From: Sulfitobacter sp. W027
GTDB lineage: Bacteria > Pseudomonadota > Alphaproteobacteria > Rhodobacterales > Rhodobacteraceae
Length of the DNA stretch: 64,000 bases
Reading direction: 5' to 3'
NCBI RefSeq assembly: GCF_025143985.1
Contig: NZ_CP083564.1
Coordinates: 1,427,501-1,491,500, forward strand
Below are positions 1 to 9,756 of this stretch, one piece after another (position 1 is the first letter of the stretch; each line of letters opens with the position of its first letter). The notes beneath the pieces are model-generated. The model worked only from the letters and a program-made list of their open reading frames with translations. It had not been told where the DNA came from and ran no database searches. A program made the position numbers and the translations under genes.

Positions 1-720
1 GCCCGAACGATGGAGATTTTCGGCAAACAAACCACCAAGCAAGAGCGCGTCGTGCTGGTGGGCGGCGGGAATGTCGGGTTGACCGTGGCCCAACACCTTG
101 AGGCCGGGCCGCTGCGCGTGCGCACCAAGATGATCGAGAAGAACCGCAAATGCGCCGAACGTGCTGCCGAAGGCTTGGAGCGGACCATCGTGCTGAATGG
201 CGACGGGCTGGATGCGGCGCTTTTGGCCGAAGCCGGGATCAGCCGCGCGGATGCGATGCTGGCGGTGACCGATGACGACAAGACCAACATGCTGTCATGC
301 GTGCGCGCCAAGGCCGAAGGCTGTCCCTATGTGATCGCGCTGATCAATGACCCGACGCTGGTGCCGTTGATGACCCACCTTGGCATCGACGCCTATATCA
401 ACCCGCGTGCCACAACGGTCAGTTCGATCCTGCGCCACATCCGCCACGGGCGGGTGCGGGCGGTCTATTCCATCGGCGATGCCGAGGCCGAGGTAATTGA
501 GGCCGAAGTCCTATCTACCTCGCCCCTTGCGGGCAAGAAAGTCTCGGAAATCGACTTCCCCGAAGGCGTGTTGATTGGCATGCTGCGCAAAGAGGGCAAG
601 GTGATCCGCCCCTTGGGCAACACTAGGATCGACGAGGGCGATGTGGTCGCACTCTTCGCTCTGGCCGAAGATGTGCCACGGGTTGAGCAGCTTTTGCAGG
701 TCTCGATCGACTTTTTCTAA
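1..720 (+). CDS. trkA: Trk potassium uptake NAD-binding subunit TrkA (5' part outside window)
   Basis: The frame is open from base 1, so only the C-terminal 239 residues of a family that usually has about 458 are seen. This half carries the second nucleotide-binding RCK_N domain, opening with VVLVGGGNVGLTVA, a glycine-rich dinucleotide loop. A second RCK_C domain follows over roughly the last 85 residues. TrkA is the cytoplasmic ring that binds NAD(H) or ATP and gates the TrkH potassium channel. The stop lies 15 bases before the GTG start of trkH, so the two are clearly co-transcribed. In alphaproteobacteria this gene usually follows ntrBC-ntrYX and precedes hfq-hflX; the downstream part of that order is present here. 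Confidence 0.93.
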   Translation, partial: ARTMEIFGKQTTKQERVVLVGGGNVGLTVAQHLEAGPLRVRTKMIEKNRKCAERAAEGLERTIVLNGDGLDAALLAEAGISRADAMLAVTDDDKTNMLSCVRAKAEGCPYVIALINDPTLVPLMTHLGIDAYINPRATTVSSILRHIRHGRVRAVYSIGDAEAEVIEAEVLSTSPLAGKKVSEIDFPEGVLIGMLRKEGKVIRPLGNTRIDEGDVVALFALAEDVPRVEQLLQVSIDFF

Positions 721-735
721 GCGCAGGAGCGCCGC

Positions 736-2289
736 GTGACGCAACCGACCAGCATCCGTCCCACCGGCATCCGCCGAGAGATCGTGCAACTGCCGCTCTT
801 CCTGCAATTGTTCGGCGTTTCTGCTGTGTCGATGATCCTGCCGTCGATCCACGGGCTGGTTGTGAACGACCATCTGGCGAGCCGTGCTTTTCTCTATGCC
901 GGTTTGTTAGGGCTTGTCGCCTTCACGCTCATTGCCATCGCCCATGCCGGGCGCAAGCCCTTGGACGGCGCGCTCGGACCGCTCTTGTCACTTCTCTCGG
1001 CCTTTGTGTTTCTGCCGGTCTTTTTCGCGGTGCCTTTCCTTGAGGCGCTGCCGACGACGCGGTTCGTGAACGTCTATTTCGAAATGGTCAGCGCCCTGAC
1101 CACCACCGGGGCCACGATGTTCGATAATCCCGAACGGCTGAGCAACACACTGCATCTGTGGCGCGCGCAGGTCGGTTGGATGGGGGGGCTGCTGATGTGG
1201 GTCACGGCCTCGGCCATTCTCGCGCCGCTGCATTTGGGCGGGTTTGAGGTGACCGCGCAGGCTGAACCCGGGCGGCCCGATGACCGTATGGGCAACCGGA
1301 TGGGCCGGATCACGCCCCGCCAACGTCTGCTGCGCACCACGCAGGCTTTGCTGCCGATTTATTTCGGGCTTACGCTGCTGTTGTGGCTCTTGCTGGTGAT
1401 CGGTGGCGAGACGGCTTTGGTCGCGCTTTGTCATGCGATGTCGGTCATGGCAACTTCGGGTATTTCGCCCATCGGCGGGGTCGATGAAGCACAGATCGGT
1501 GTCACGGGCGAGGCGGTGATGATGCTGTTCATGCTCTTCGCCCTCTCGCGGCTGACCTTTTCCAAAGATACCGTCACAGCAACCCAAGGGGGGCTGATGA
1601 CTGACCCAGAGTTTCGCATCGGCCTTTTGGTGGTGATCGGTGTGCCCCTGTTGCTGTTTGCACGCCATTGGATCGGCGCCTTTGAGGTTGAGGTCGAGGT
1701 CGACGGCACCCGCGCTTTGGAGGCGCTTTGGGGTGGGCTTTTCACAGTGCTGTCTTTTCTCACGACCACCGGTTTCGTGTCCGAGCATTGGGCCGAGGCG
1801 CAGAACTGGTCGGGGCTGCGCACGCCGGGTCTGGTGCTGATGGGGTTGGCCCTGATTGGCGGCGGGGTGGCCACCACGGCGGGCGGTGTGAAACTGCTGC
1901 GGGTCTTCGCGCTTTATCAAAATGGTGTGCGCGAGATGGATCGTCTGGTTTATCCCAACTCAGTCAGCGGGGCCGGTGCGGCGGGGCGGCGGTTGCAAAG
2001 CAACGGCGCGTTCATCGCGTGGATCTTCTTTATGCTCTTTGCCATGTCGCTGGCCGGGGTGACCCTGCTGCTGACCCTTACTGGCGCGCCCTTTGATGCG
2101 GCGGTGGTCATGTCCGTCGCCACACTATCCACCACGGGGCCGTTGATCGAACATGCCGCTGACACACCCATTCGTCTGATTGAACTGGGATTGGCGGCCA
2201 AAGTCATCCTCAGCGGCGCAATGGTACTGGGACGGCTCGAAACTTTGGCAATTATTGCGCTAATGACCCCGAATTTGTGGCGCGCCTGA
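736..2289 (+). CDS. trkH: Trk-type potassium uptake channel subunit TrkH
   Basis: A 517-residue polytopic inner-membrane protein. It has the four pore repeats of the TrkH/KtrB fold, each with a recognisable filter segment: ALTTTGATMF, VMATSGISPIG, SFLTTTGFVS and TLSTTGPLIE. It forms the potassium-conducting path gated by the adjacent TrkA ring. The start is GTG at 736, with CAGGAG seven bases upstream. Its position directly after trkA supports a single two-component uptake system. The third and fourth filters keep the glycine. Length and topology are normal for the family, and nothing looks truncated. Confidence 0.93.
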   Translation: MTQPTSIRPTGIRREIVQLPLFLQLFGVSAVSMILPSIHGLVVNDHLASRAFLYAGLLGLVAFTLIAIAHAGRKPLDGALGPLLSLLSAFVFLPVFFAVPFLEALPTTRFVNVYFEMVSALTTTGATMFDNPERLSNTLHLWRAQVGWMGGLLMWVTASAILAPLHLGGFEVTAQAEPGRPDDRMGNRMGRITPRQRLLRTTQALLPIYFGLTLLLWLLLVIGGETALVALCHAMSVMATSGISPIGGVDEAQIGVTGEAVMMLFMLFALSRLTFSKDTVTATQGGLMTDPEFRIGLLVVIGVPLLLFARHWIGAFEVEVEVDGTRALEALWGGLFTVLSFLTTTGFVSEHWAEAQNWSGLRTPGLVLMGLALIGGGVATTAGGVKLLRVFALYQNGVREMDRLVYPNSVSGAGAAGRRLQSNGAFIAWIFFMLFAMSLAGVTLLLTLTGAPFDAAVVMSVATLSTTGPLIEHAADTPIRLIELGLAAKVILSGAMVLGRLETLAIIALMTPNLWRA

Positions 2290-2419
2290 CACGTTTAGCG
2301 CTAGAACCGACCTAGACCTCTGATATTGGGGCTGGAAACTCGCGCTTGCGCACTCCATACTTGACGCAACGGGGGGGTCCGGTACGCGGACGCCAGCAAG
2401 AACAAAAGGCGAGACTACC
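2290..2419 (+). promoter_or_regulatory. trkH-hfq intergenic region, likely hfq promoter
   Basis: These 130 bases separate trkH from hfq. They contain a G-run and a TTGACG hexamer near 2362, but I see no convincing matched -10. No hairpin terminator with a T-run is visible after trkH, so read-through into hfq is possible. AAGG, about 11 bases before the hfq ATG, is the only weak ribosome-binding candidate. Confidence 0.3.
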
Positions 2420-2659
2420 ATGGCGTCAGACAGACAGAACCTTCAGGATGCGTTCCTAAACCACGTCCGCAAGACAAAGGTCCCGGTGACAATTTTCCTG
2501 ATTAACGGCGTCAAGTTGCAGGGTGTCATCACTTGGTTTGACAACTTTTGCGTTCTGCTGCGCCGGGATGGCCAATCGCAACTGGTCTACAAACACGCGA
2601 TTTCCACCATCATGCCGAGCCAGCCGATCAGCCTTTACGAGGGCGAAGACGCTTCTTGA
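2420..2659 (+). CDS. hfq: RNA chaperone Hfq
   Basis: A 79-residue Sm-like protein that matches Hfq from end to end. It has the N-terminal segment [11 protein letters not shown], the Sm1 strands with [13 protein letters not shown], and the Sm2 motif YKHAIST. Hfq assembles into a hexameric ring that pairs small RNAs with mRNAs, which matters for the small RNA candidate elsewhere in this window. The C-terminal tail is very short, as is usual in alphaproteobacteria. Its TGA stop overlaps the proposed TTG start of hflX, so the two are translationally coupled. Confidence 0.97.
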
Positions 2660-3954
2660 GCCGTCCAGCATTTCAGATCGATAACAGCGACGGGCCCCGC
2701 GTAACACGCGCTTGGGTGCTGCATCCTGATATTAAAACCGACAACGACCGGCGCGCGCCAGAACCCGCGCTGGCCGAAGCTGTGGCCTTGGCCGAGGCCT
2801 TGCCCGAGTTGGAAGTGGTGGGGGCCGAAGTCGTGCCGCTGCGCACGGTGCATGCAGGCATGCTTTTCGGGAAAGGCAAGATTGAGGAACTCGATCAGCG
2901 CATGAAAGACGCCGAAGTTGAGCTTGTGCTTGTTGATGGCCCGGTGACCCCGGTCCAGCAGCGCAACCTTGAGAAGGCTTGGGGCGTCAAACTGCTTGAC
3001 CGGACCGGGCTGATTCTTGAGATCTTCAGCGACCGTGCGGCGACCCGTGAAGGGGTGCTTCAGGTCGAAATGGCAGCGCTGAACTATCAACGCACGCGGC
3101 TGGTGCGCGCTTGGACCCACCTTGAACGTCAGCGGGGCGGTTTGGGCTTTGTCGGCGGTCCGGGTGAGACGCAGATCGAGGCAGACCGCCGTGCCATCGA
3201 TGACCAATTGGTGCGCCTGCGCCGCCAGTTGGAAAAGGTCGTGAAAACCCGCGCCCTGCACCGCGCCGCGCGGGCCAAGGTGCCGTTCCCGATTGTGGCG
3301 CTTGTGGGCTATACCAATGCCGGGAAATCTACGCTTTTCAACCGTTTGACCGGGGCCGAGGTCATGGCGAAAGACATGCTTTTTGCCACGTTGGACCCGA
3401 CCATGCGCAGCCTTGTGTTACCGGACGGGCCTGAGATCATCCTCAGCGACACGGTGGGGTTCATCTCTGATTTGCCCACGGAACTCGTCGCCGCCTTCCG
3501 CGCCACGCTCGAAGAGGTGCTGGCGGCCGATATCGTCTGCCATGTGCGCGATGTGTCCCACGCCGAGACCGAAGAGCAGGCCCAGAACGTGCGCGACATC
3601 CTCGCAACTTTGGGTGTGCCGAAAGAGACCCGCAGTTTCGAGGTCTGGAACAAGCTGGACCTGCTGCCCGAAGACCGCGCCGAAGCCATGCGCGCTCGCG
3701 CGGCGCGCAACGACGATGTGCTGGCAATCTCGGCCATCACGGGCGAGGGGCTCGAGGCACTGCAGGAGACCATCGCCGAAGCGCTGCAAGGCGCGGTACG
3801 CGAGGCGGAGCTGATCCTTGGCTTTGCCGAAGGCAAGAAACGCGCATGGCTGTTTGCGCAGGACGTGGTCGAAGGCGAGCGTCAGACCGAAGACGGGTTC
3901 GAGATTACCGTTCGCTGGTCCGCGCGGCAAGAGGCTGAATTCCAGCAGATTTGA
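2656..3954 (+). CDS. hflX: Ribosome-dissociating GTPase HflX
   Basis: A TRAFAC-class GTPase of 432 residues when begun at the TTG at 2656. That codon overlaps the hfq stop (TTGA) and has GAGG about 13 bases upstream. The frame is open further 5', but that part is antisense-like hfq sequence and looks non-coding. The N-terminal HflX domain spans roughly residues 15-190, with the [15 protein letters not shown] linker. The G domain follows: P-loop [12 protein letters not shown]3 [10 protein letters not shown], and G4 in WNKLD. HflX binds the 50S subunit and splits stalled ribosomes, notably after heat stress. The hfq-hflX pairing is conserved across proteobacteria. Confidence 0.94.
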
Positions 3955-3987
3955 TCGTTTGGGCGTAAGCCGAGTGGATTGGAAAAG

Positions 3988-4479
3988 ATGCAAATTCGGA
4001 AACTTGAGGCCCGTAATGCCGCTGCCTTTCATGCGCTCAGGCTCGAAGGGTTGCGAAGCCACTCAGAGGCCTTTGGTGCATCCTTCGAGGAGGAAGCCAA
4101 CCTGACACTTGCCGATGTGGCAAAGCGGTTGGGATCGGGCTGCGTATTTGGTGGCTTCAGTGATGCCGGTTACCTTGAGGGCATCGTTGGGCTTGCCCAG
4201 TCCCAATCGCCCAAAATCCGTCATATCGCGACGATCTGGGGCATGTTCGTGCGACCAAGGGCGCGCGGGGCCGGGCTGGCGGCGGCGCTGATGGAGGCAG
4301 CCATAGCGGAGGCCTCTGCCGATTGCACTTCAATCCGCCTATCGGTCGTTTCCACAAACCAAGCCGCTCTGCGCCTTTATGAGCGGATGGGGTTTACGAC
4401 ATGGGCGGTGGACACCGAGGCGCTTTACGTAAACGGTGTCTACCATGATGAGGTTTTGATGCGGCGGTCGCGGTCCTAG
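3988..4479 (+). CDS. GNAT family N-acetyltransferase
   Basis: A 163-residue single-domain acetyltransferase. The acetyl-CoA pocket motif of GNAT enzymes is seen as GMFVRPRARGAGLAAAL (motif A). The C-terminal segment NQAALRLYERMGF (motif B) is also characteristic. I chose the ATG at 3988; a TTG at 3979 is in frame. The substrate cannot be told from sequence; close relatives act on amino groups of small molecules or protein N-termini. It sits 33 bases after hflX on the same strand and could be read from the same transcript, but nothing links it to hflX functionally. Confidence 0.85.
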   Translation: MQIRKLEARNAAAFHALRLEGLRSHSEAFGASFEEEANLTLADVAKRLGSGCVFGGFSDAGYLEGIVGLAQSQSPKIRHIATIWGMFVRPRARGAGLAAALMEAAIAEASADCTSIRLSVVSTNQAALRLYERMGFTTWAVDTEALYVNGVYHDEVLMRRSRS

Positions 4480-4587
4480 GCGGCAATTGGTCGGATCGGG
4501 GTGTAGGCCCCATTATTCACGACCAACCCCTCGAAATTTCCACGTCCTGCCGCATATGGTCATACGATCAGTAACGGAGCGCGCCGA

Positions 4588-4989
4588 ATGACACTCGTCA
4601 TCCTTTATATTTCAACCGTCGTTGTCTTCCTCGGATTGGATTACCTTGGATTGACCTATCTCATCAAACCTGTGTTTGAGCGGGACATTGGCGGTTGGCT
4701 GCTTGATGAGTTTCGCGTGGCCCCGGCGCTAATCTTCTACGCCTTCTTCGTGGCGGTGGTGCTGTGGTTCGTGTCATGGCCCGCGATGATGCAGGACCAT
4801 TCGCTGCTTTGGGTCTTTGGCAATGCGTTGCTGATCGGCGCGATGGGCTATGGCACCTATGAGTTCACCAATCTGGCGACGCTTAAGGATTGGACATGGG
4901 CCATGGTGGCGCGGGACTTCGCTTGGGGGTCGTTCCTGACCGGCACGGCGGCGACCGCGGGCGTCGCCATCGCCCGCGCGCTGACCTAA
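4588..4989 (+). CDS. DUF2177 family membrane protein
   Basis: A 133-residue protein with about four hydrophobic helices: near residues 3-25, 45-65, 75-95 and 110-130. The spacing and motifs match the DUF2177 family, including an N-terminal LDYLGLTYL segment and the central [19 protein letters not shown] segment. The function of the family is not established. The start is preceded by GGAG at a normal distance. Its stop overlaps by four bases the stop of the convergently transcribed rluE. No neighbour suggests a role. Confidence 0.82.
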   Translation: MTLVILYISTVVVFLGLDYLGLTYLIKPVFERDIGGWLLDEFRVAPALIFYAFFVAVVLWFVSWPAMMQDHSLLWVFGNALLIGAMGYGTYEFTNLATLKDWTWAMVARDFAWGSFLTGTAATAGVAIARALT

Positions 4990-5552
4990 CGGCCGTTCTC
5001 CGTCGACCAGCGCCAAGCGCCCGGCTGCAGCCCGGCCAGTTCCCAATCGCCCACGCTGGCGCGGATCAGCCGCAGGGTGGGCAATCCCACATGCGCCGTC
5101 ATGCGCCGCACTTGGCGGTTGCGCCCCTCGCGGATGGTGATGCGCAACCAAACGTCCGGTACCGTCTTGCGAAAACGTACCGGCGGGTCGCGCGGCCAGA
5201 GGGTCTCGGGCGTGTCGATCTGATCTACCTCTGCAGGTTTCGTAAGGCCGTCTTTAAGCTCCACACCTTTGCGCAACGCCTCTAAGGCGGCGGCGTCCGG
5301 TGTGCCTTCGACCTGCACGAGATAAGTCTTGGGTCGCTTGTACTTGGGATGCGCGATGCGGGCCTGTAGCGGGCCGTGATCGGTCAGCACCAATAAGCCT
5401 TCGCTGTCACGGTCCAGCCGTCCGGCGGGATAAAACCCCTTTTCATCGACATAGGCCGAGAGGGTTGGGCGGCTGCTGCCCTCGGTGCCCTTATCGGTGA
5501 ATTGCGACAGCACGCCGTAGGGTTTGTTCAGCAGGATCACACGGGCGGTCAT
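4986..5552 (-). CDS. rluE: 23S rRNA pseudouridine synthase, RluE-like (RsuA/RluB/E/F family)
   Basis: A 188-residue protein lacking the S4 domain, as in RluE, which modifies U2457 of 23S rRNA in E. coli. The catalytic loop is [15 protein letters not shown], whose Asp is the nucleophile. The C-terminal [11 protein letters not shown] motif is typical of the RsuA branch. The start codon overlaps the stop of the upstream acylase gene (ATGA), so translation is probably coupled, although the two functions are unrelated. Assignment to RluE rather than RluB or RluF rests on length and the missing S4 domain; the exact target base is inferred. Confidence 0.88.
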   Translation of the reverse strand: MTARVILLNKPYGVLSQFTDKGTEGSSRPTLSAYVDEKGFYPAGRLDRDSEGLLVLTDHGPLQARIAHPKYKRPKTYLVQVEGTPDAAALEALRKGVELKDGLTKPAEVDQIDTPETLWPRDPPVRFRKTVPDVWLRITIREGRNRQVRRMTAHVGLPTLRLIRASVGDWELAGLQPGAWRWSTENGR

Positions 5553-8017
5553 TGGGCAGGCTCCAGACGGGTCACGCCCACGGCGGCGGCGCGGGCCAGT
5601 TCGGCATCCAGCGACATTGGGATATATTCACCGCGCCGCCAGAGTTGCGCCATGTCGTCATAATGGCGCGACAGGAAATGTCCGGATTGCCCGGTCGAGG
5701 TGACAAAGACCGAACTGTCGGGATCGGCAAAATCGTAAACCCCTCGGTAGCCTGCACCATGGACGTTATAAAACGGGTCTTTGCCCGTGCCGCGGGTCAG
5801 CCCGCGTTGCAACGTATTGTCCCCGCCAGAGGTTGATTGGCGGATGTTCACGAAGTAGCGCAGGAGCGGCACCTCGCCCAAGACAGGGTGGTCATGGGTG
5901 GCCTGATGCGCGTCGCCCCAGCGGAGGGACTCAAGCTGTGTGCCCCAAGTCTCCTTGATCCAGAGCAGTGCGTCGTCCAGCGCCAACCGCGCCATGTCGT
6001 GGCAGGTCTCTACCGGCGCGGATTGGCGCACGTCACACCATTCCGCGGCTCCCTGCACATCGCGGAAGGCGCGTTCGATAAAAAGCGGTTGGACGTGGGT
6101 GAACTCTTCGGCCAAGGGCCCTAGTTCATCGCGGATCAGACGGTCCTGTAGTGCGCGGACCCATGCGGCATAGATCAGCGGCTCAGGCAGGTGCTCGTTC
6201 ATTTCACCGGACCAGCCCGCCAGCAGATCAAGCGCGCGCTGACGTTGACGCTCGGGCGTGCCATCGGGCGCGGCCTCTCCGGTGAACCAAAGCTCCGCTC
6301 CGATGAGCGGCAAGAGCGCGCGGGCCGTGGGACTGACCGTATCAAGCTGCGCTTCGATGAAACTGTCGCGGGTATGTACCTCGCGGTTTTGCATCAGCCG
6401 CTGCCAGCGTTGCACCCGCTGTGTATCACCCCAGACGAAGGAAACGTGGTTGGGGAAGGGGCGGTCAACCGTTTTGTTGTTGGTGTTGCCAAGGATGCCG
6501 CCCGCGGGGGCGATGAACTCAGGGTTCGCGGTATAGGGCAGCATTCCGTCCCAGCGGTTGGCGGCGATCCAGCCGGGGCTGGGCATGCGCCCTTCGCTTT
6601 GGTGATTGGCATCGCGGCGCGGCATGGCGCCGATGGTTTTCATGGCGATGGTGTCGCGGTCGACCAGCGTCAGGTTCTGCGCGGGCGCCACATAGTCGGT
6701 CGCGGCATTGATCGCCTGCTGCACCGATTTCGCGCGCATCACCTTCATCGCGGCGGCAAGCGAGGTGTCTTCTTCGGTCAGGAGGGTCGCGGCGACAGAG
6801 GCCACATGCCCCGGCGGCGTGATGCTGCCAAGGTTGTAGTGGCTACCGGGCAGCACCGGTCCGTTGTCGGTCCAGCGCAGGGTAACGGTGATCGGGTCGG
6901 CATCGGCGATATTGATGATGGACGAGCGTTTACGGAACCTCTTGAACCCGTCGGGGGTGCGGTATTCCTCGGTGTTGTCGGGGTTCAGCTCTTCGATATA
7001 GACGTCTTGGTCGTCGACATAGGCGGTGGTCAGCCCCCAGCCCAGATCGGCGCTGCGGCCCGTGAGCACCACGGGCATGCCCGGAATGGTGCCGCCGATC
7101 ACGCCGCCCGTCTCCAGCTCAAGTCGGGCCAGATACCAGATTGCGGGGGCGGTGAAACCCAAGTGAGGATCATTGGCCAAAAGCGTGCCGCCCGCAGCAG
7201 AGCGCGTGGGCGCTGCGGCCCAAGCGTTGGAAGCGCCGGCGAAGGCCTGCCGTTTGAATGGCGACAGCGGGTGACTGTCCATCGGCACCGCGGCGGCGTG
7301 GCGCGTCGTCACCTCGGGAAAGAGGGCGGCATATTCGGGCAAGGCGGCGACCCCGCTGCCCGGCGCATCGGGCAGGATATCGCGCAGGCGGTCTTGGTTG
7401 CTCAACTCCAACGACACCCGTGCGCGCAGCACTTCGGCCTCCAGATGACCCGACATCTGCAGGCCCATCAACTTGGCCACCGCGAGCGAATCCGCAGGTC
7501 GCCACGGAGCCATGGGCGCATTGAACAGCCACATCTCAGGCGCGCCCCGGCCCAAGGCTTCGGTGTTGATCTGATCGAGACGCGCGTTGATCCCGGCGGA
7601 ATAGGCTTCGAGTGCGGCCTCGGTCTCGGGGTCGAGCTTATCCGCCGCGGCAACGGCGAGGCGATATAGATCATAGCGCCGCATCAGCTTGTCCGTGGTC
7701 ACGGTGGCAGTGCCGAAAACCTCAGACAACCGCCCCTGTGCGGTGCGCCGCAGTGTGATCAGCTGCCACAGCCGGTCTTGGGCATGGGCAAAGCCGAGGC
7801 CAAAGAAGACATCCCCATCGGTTTCGCCAAAAATATGCGGCACATTGGCATTGTCGCGCACGATTTCAACCGGGGCGGTGATGCCTTGAACCTGAACCGT
7901 ATCGTCATAATCGGGCAGCGACCGCGCGGCGAACCAGTAAACCAGCAGCAAGACCACCACGCTCAGCGTAATGAGAAACACCGCCAATCGGATAAGCCAG
8001 CGAAACATCAATGCCAT
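5549..8017 (-). CDS. Penicillin acylase family (Ntn) hydrolase, membrane-anchored
   Basis: An 822-residue member of the penicillin G acylase/AHL acylase family, starting at the ATG at 8017. Residues about 8-30 form one hydrophobic helix (signal or anchor), so the enzyme works in the periplasm. The family self-cleaves to alpha and beta chains. The new beta N-terminus would be Ser263 in GASNAW, the nucleophile, with the alpha domain before it and the beta-chain core motifs ([13 protein letters not shown]) after. Substrates in this family include penicillins, N-acyl-homoserine lactones and cyclic peptides, and sequence alone does not decide among them. It is transcribed ahead of rluE with overlapping stop and start. 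Confidence 0.9.
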   Translation of the reverse strand: MALMFRWLIRLAVFLITLSVVVLLLVYWFAARSLPDYDDTVQVQGITAPVEIVRDNANVPHIFGETDGDVFFGLGFAHAQDRLWQLITLRRTAQGRLSEVFGTATVTTDKLMRRYDLYRLAVAAADKLDPETEAALEAYSAGINARLDQINTEALGRGAPEMWLFNAPMAPWRPADSLAVAKLMGLQMSGHLEAEVLRARVSLELSNQDRLRDILPDAPGSGVAALPEYAALFPEVTTRHAAAVPMDSHPLSPFKRQAFAGASNAWAAAPTRSAAGGTLLANDPHLGFTAPAIWYLARLELETGGVIGGTIPGMPVVLTGRSADLGWGLTTAYVDDQDVYIEELNPDNTEEYRTPDGFKRFRKRSSIINIADADPITVTLRWTDNGPVLPGSHYNLGSITPPGHVASVAATLLTEEDTSLAAAMKVMRAKSVQQAINAATDYVAPAQNLTLVDRDTIAMKTIGAMPRRDANHQSEGRMPSPGWIAANRWDGMLPYTANPEFIAPAGGILGNTNNKTVDRPFPNHVSFVWGDTQRVQRWQRLMQNREVHTRDSFIEAQLDTVSPTARALLPLIGAELWFTGEAAPDGTPERQRQRALDLLAGWSGEMNEHLPEPLIYAAWVRALQDRLIRDELGPLAEEFTHVQPLFIERAFRDVQGAAEWCDVRQSAPVETCHDMARLALDDALLWIKETWGTQLESLRWGDAHQATHDHPVLGEVPLLRYFVNIRQSTSGGDNTLQRGLTRGTGKDPFYNVHGAGYRGVYDFADPDSSVFVTSTGQSGHFLSRHYDDMAQLWRRGEYIPMSLDAELARAAAVGVTRLEPAQ

Positions 8018-8113
8018 CGGGGGGTCCTCGGCTGGCGCGCAGATTGACCGGAGCGCGCAGGGTGGTAGGTGTAATGTCAGGCAATAACGCAACTGAATGA
8101 TAAGGAAAAGCAC

Positions 8114-8986
8114 ATGGCTAAGCTCGCGTTTCTGGGACTGGGTGTCATGGGGGCTCCGATGGCGGGGCACCTGCAAAAGGCCGGCCACGAAGTGACCGTC
8201 TATAACCGCACCGAAGCAAAGGCCGACGACTGGGTGAAAACCTATGGCGGCTCCATGGCCAAGACCCCGCACGCGGCGGCAAAGGATGCGGATTTCGTGA
8301 TTGCCTGCGTGGGCAATGACGATGACCTGCGTTCGGTCTGTCTGGGAGAGGACGGGGCCTTTGGCGGTATGACGGCGGGGGCGATCTTTGTCGATCACAC
8401 GACCGTTTCAGCGGCCGTGACACGCGAACTTTATGCCGCCGCCGATGACGCGCAGGTGAGCTTTGTCGACGCGCCGATTTCGGGCGGTCAGGCAGGAGCG
8501 GAAAACGGCCAATTGTCGATCATGTGCGGCGGAGATGAGGGCGCCTTTGACCGGGCGCTGCCAATCATGGAGGTCTATTCCAAGATTTGCCGCCGCATCG
8601 GCGACAGCGGCGCGGGCCAGATGACCAAAATGTGCAACCAGATCGCCATCGCCGGGCTGGTGCAGGGGCTTTCCGAAGCGCTGCATTTCGCAGAAAAAGC
8701 CGGGCTTGATGGTCGCGCAGTGGTTGAGGTGATCAGCCAAGGTGCCGCCGGGTCATGGCAGATGGCGAACCGCTATGAGACCATGCTGGAGGATGAGTTC
8801 AACCACGGTTTCGCAGTGGATTGGATGCGCAAGGATCTGGGCATCTGTCTGAACACGGCGGATGAGACAGGGGCGAGCCTGCCGGTCACAGCGCTGGTCG
8901 ATCAGTTCTATAAAGACGTGCAAAAGCAGGGCGGCGGGCGTTGGGATACGTCGAGCCTGATCAAACGCCTGCGCGCCATGGGCTAA
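8114..8986 (+). CDS. NAD(P)-dependent beta-hydroxyacid dehydrogenase (3-hydroxyisobutyrate dehydrogenase family)
   Basis: A 290-residue oxidoreductase. The N-terminal Rossmann fold opens with FLGLGVMGAPMAGHL. The substrate-binding signature DAPISGGQAGAENG follows, and the catalytic lysine is in GAGQMTKMCNQ; the second Asn usually found there is Gln. The family oxidises 3-hydroxyisobutyrate, tartronate semialdehyde or related beta-hydroxyacids, or reduces succinic semialdehyde or glyoxylate. The NYNRT segment after the second strand (VYNRT) carries an Arg that usually favours NADP. An AAGGA ribosome site precedes the ATG. It is monocistronic, ending in a strong shared terminator. Confidence 0.87.
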   Translation: MAKLAFLGLGVMGAPMAGHLQKAGHEVTVYNRTEAKADDWVKTYGGSMAKTPHAAAKDADFVIACVGNDDDLRSVCLGEDGAFGGMTAGAIFVDHTTVSAAVTRELYAAADDAQVSFVDAPISGGQAGAENGQLSIMCGGDEGAFDRALPIMEVYSKICRRIGDSGAGQMTKMCNQIAIAGLVQGLSEALHFAEKAGLDGRAVVEVISQGAAGSWQMANRYETMLEDEFNHGFAVDWMRKDLGICLNTADETGASLPVTALVDQFYKDVQKQGGGRWDTSSLIKRLRAMG

Positions 8987-9006
8987 GCCAAACGGCAAAA
9001 GAGAGA

Positions 9007-9037
9007 GGGCAGCGCCGGTTAAAAACTGGCGCTGCCC
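9007..9037 (+). terminator. Bidirectional hairpin terminator
   Basis: A 14-bp stem (GGGCAGCGCCGGTT paired across an AAA loop, with one G-T wobble) lies between two convergent genes. It is followed by TTC on the plus strand and by a CT-rich/TTTT stretch on the minus strand. Confidence 0.75.
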
Positions 9038-9063
9038 TTCAAAGACCATTGGTTGACCCTGCG

Positions 9064-9630
9064 TTAGGGGATGATCCGCGTGTATTTCGTGCCTTCCAGC
9101 GTCGCGCCGATGCGCAGGCCCGCGCGGCCAAAGACCGCCGCCAGAACGGGGGCCATGACGGTGGTGGTGTCGGCGCTTACGCTGTCGCCCTTGTCGGAAA
9201 TCACATATTCCAGACCGGCCCCTGCGGCCCAACCCGGCGAGCTGCGGAATTCGCGCAAGGCAGGCTCGGTCATGAAGAACAGCACATGCGCATATTGCTG
9301 CGCGCCGATCTGCAACCCGCCCGAGGCTTTGGTCACTGAATAGTAGTCCACCGTCACGTCGTTGACGCGCAGGGCACCGCGCCCATATGCGCCGCCAAAG
9401 CCAAGGCCCGCTTCGGTCACCAGCGGCATGACGAGCATGCCATTGGCCTTTTCGGCCAACTGTCGCGTGTTGGGATAGCCGCGGTACATCTCGGCCAGTG
9501 TCGCGTCGACACGCGCGTCGATCATCGCGCCGCCACGTCCGCCGACGCCGTTGCCGCAGGCCGCGGTCACCCCGAGCGCCGAGAGGGCGCCCAATGTCAC
9601 AATGCGCCGGTTGTATGTTTGATTGCTCAT
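9064..9630 (-). CDS. SYLF-domain (YSC84-like) lipid-binding exported protein
   Basis: A 188-residue protein with an N-terminal export signal (NRRIVTLGALSALGV) ending near AACG. The Cys there could be a weak lipobox, and the RR could allow Tat export. The mature part is one SYLF domain, recognisable by the Gly-rich segment GLGFGGAYGRGAL and the later GLQIGAQQYAHVLFF. Family members bind phosphoinositides or other membrane lipids in eukaryotes; in bacteria they are periplasmic or outer-membrane proteins of unclear role. It is downstream of hemB on the same strand but 126 bases away. Confidence 0.82.
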   Translation of the reverse strand: MSNQTYNRRIVTLGALSALGVTAACGNGVGGRGGAMIDARVDATLAEMYRGYPNTRQLAEKANGMLVMPLVTEAGLGFGGAYGRGALRVNDVTVDYYSVTKASGGLQIGAQQYAHVLFFMTEPALREFRSSPGWAAGAGLEYVISDKGDSVSADTTTVMAPVLAAVFGRAGLRIGATLEGTKYTRIIP

Positions 9631-9681
9631 GTTCTCTGCCTGTATATTTGAGATCGGTTGCCTGCTGCCGGTTTTCCCAGC

Positions 9682-9703
9682 TTATGCGCGAGATTACGCA
9701 TAA
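9682..9703. repeat. Inverted repeat upstream of the SYLF gene / downstream of hemB
   Basis: TTATGCG and CGCATAA are separated by 8 bases. It lies 52 bases upstream of the SYLF gene start and 54 bases past the hemB stop. It may be an operator or a weak hemB terminator; no T-run follows. Confidence 0.4.
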
Positions 9704-9756
9704 TCACGCGCCTTGTCATGTTGATTGGTCCCTTTGCGCAGATTTACGCCCTTAGG

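Noticed and set aside
2548..2655. A longer HflX start inside hfq
   Set aside because: The added 36 residues are the out-of-frame translation of hfq and are not HflX-like; the TTG at 2656 overlapping the hfq stop fits better.
6191..7669. A 492-codon open frame antisense to the penicillin acylase
   Set aside because: It lies wholly inside the acylase gene, which has clear catalytic motifs; the antisense product shows only Arg/Gly-rich composition.
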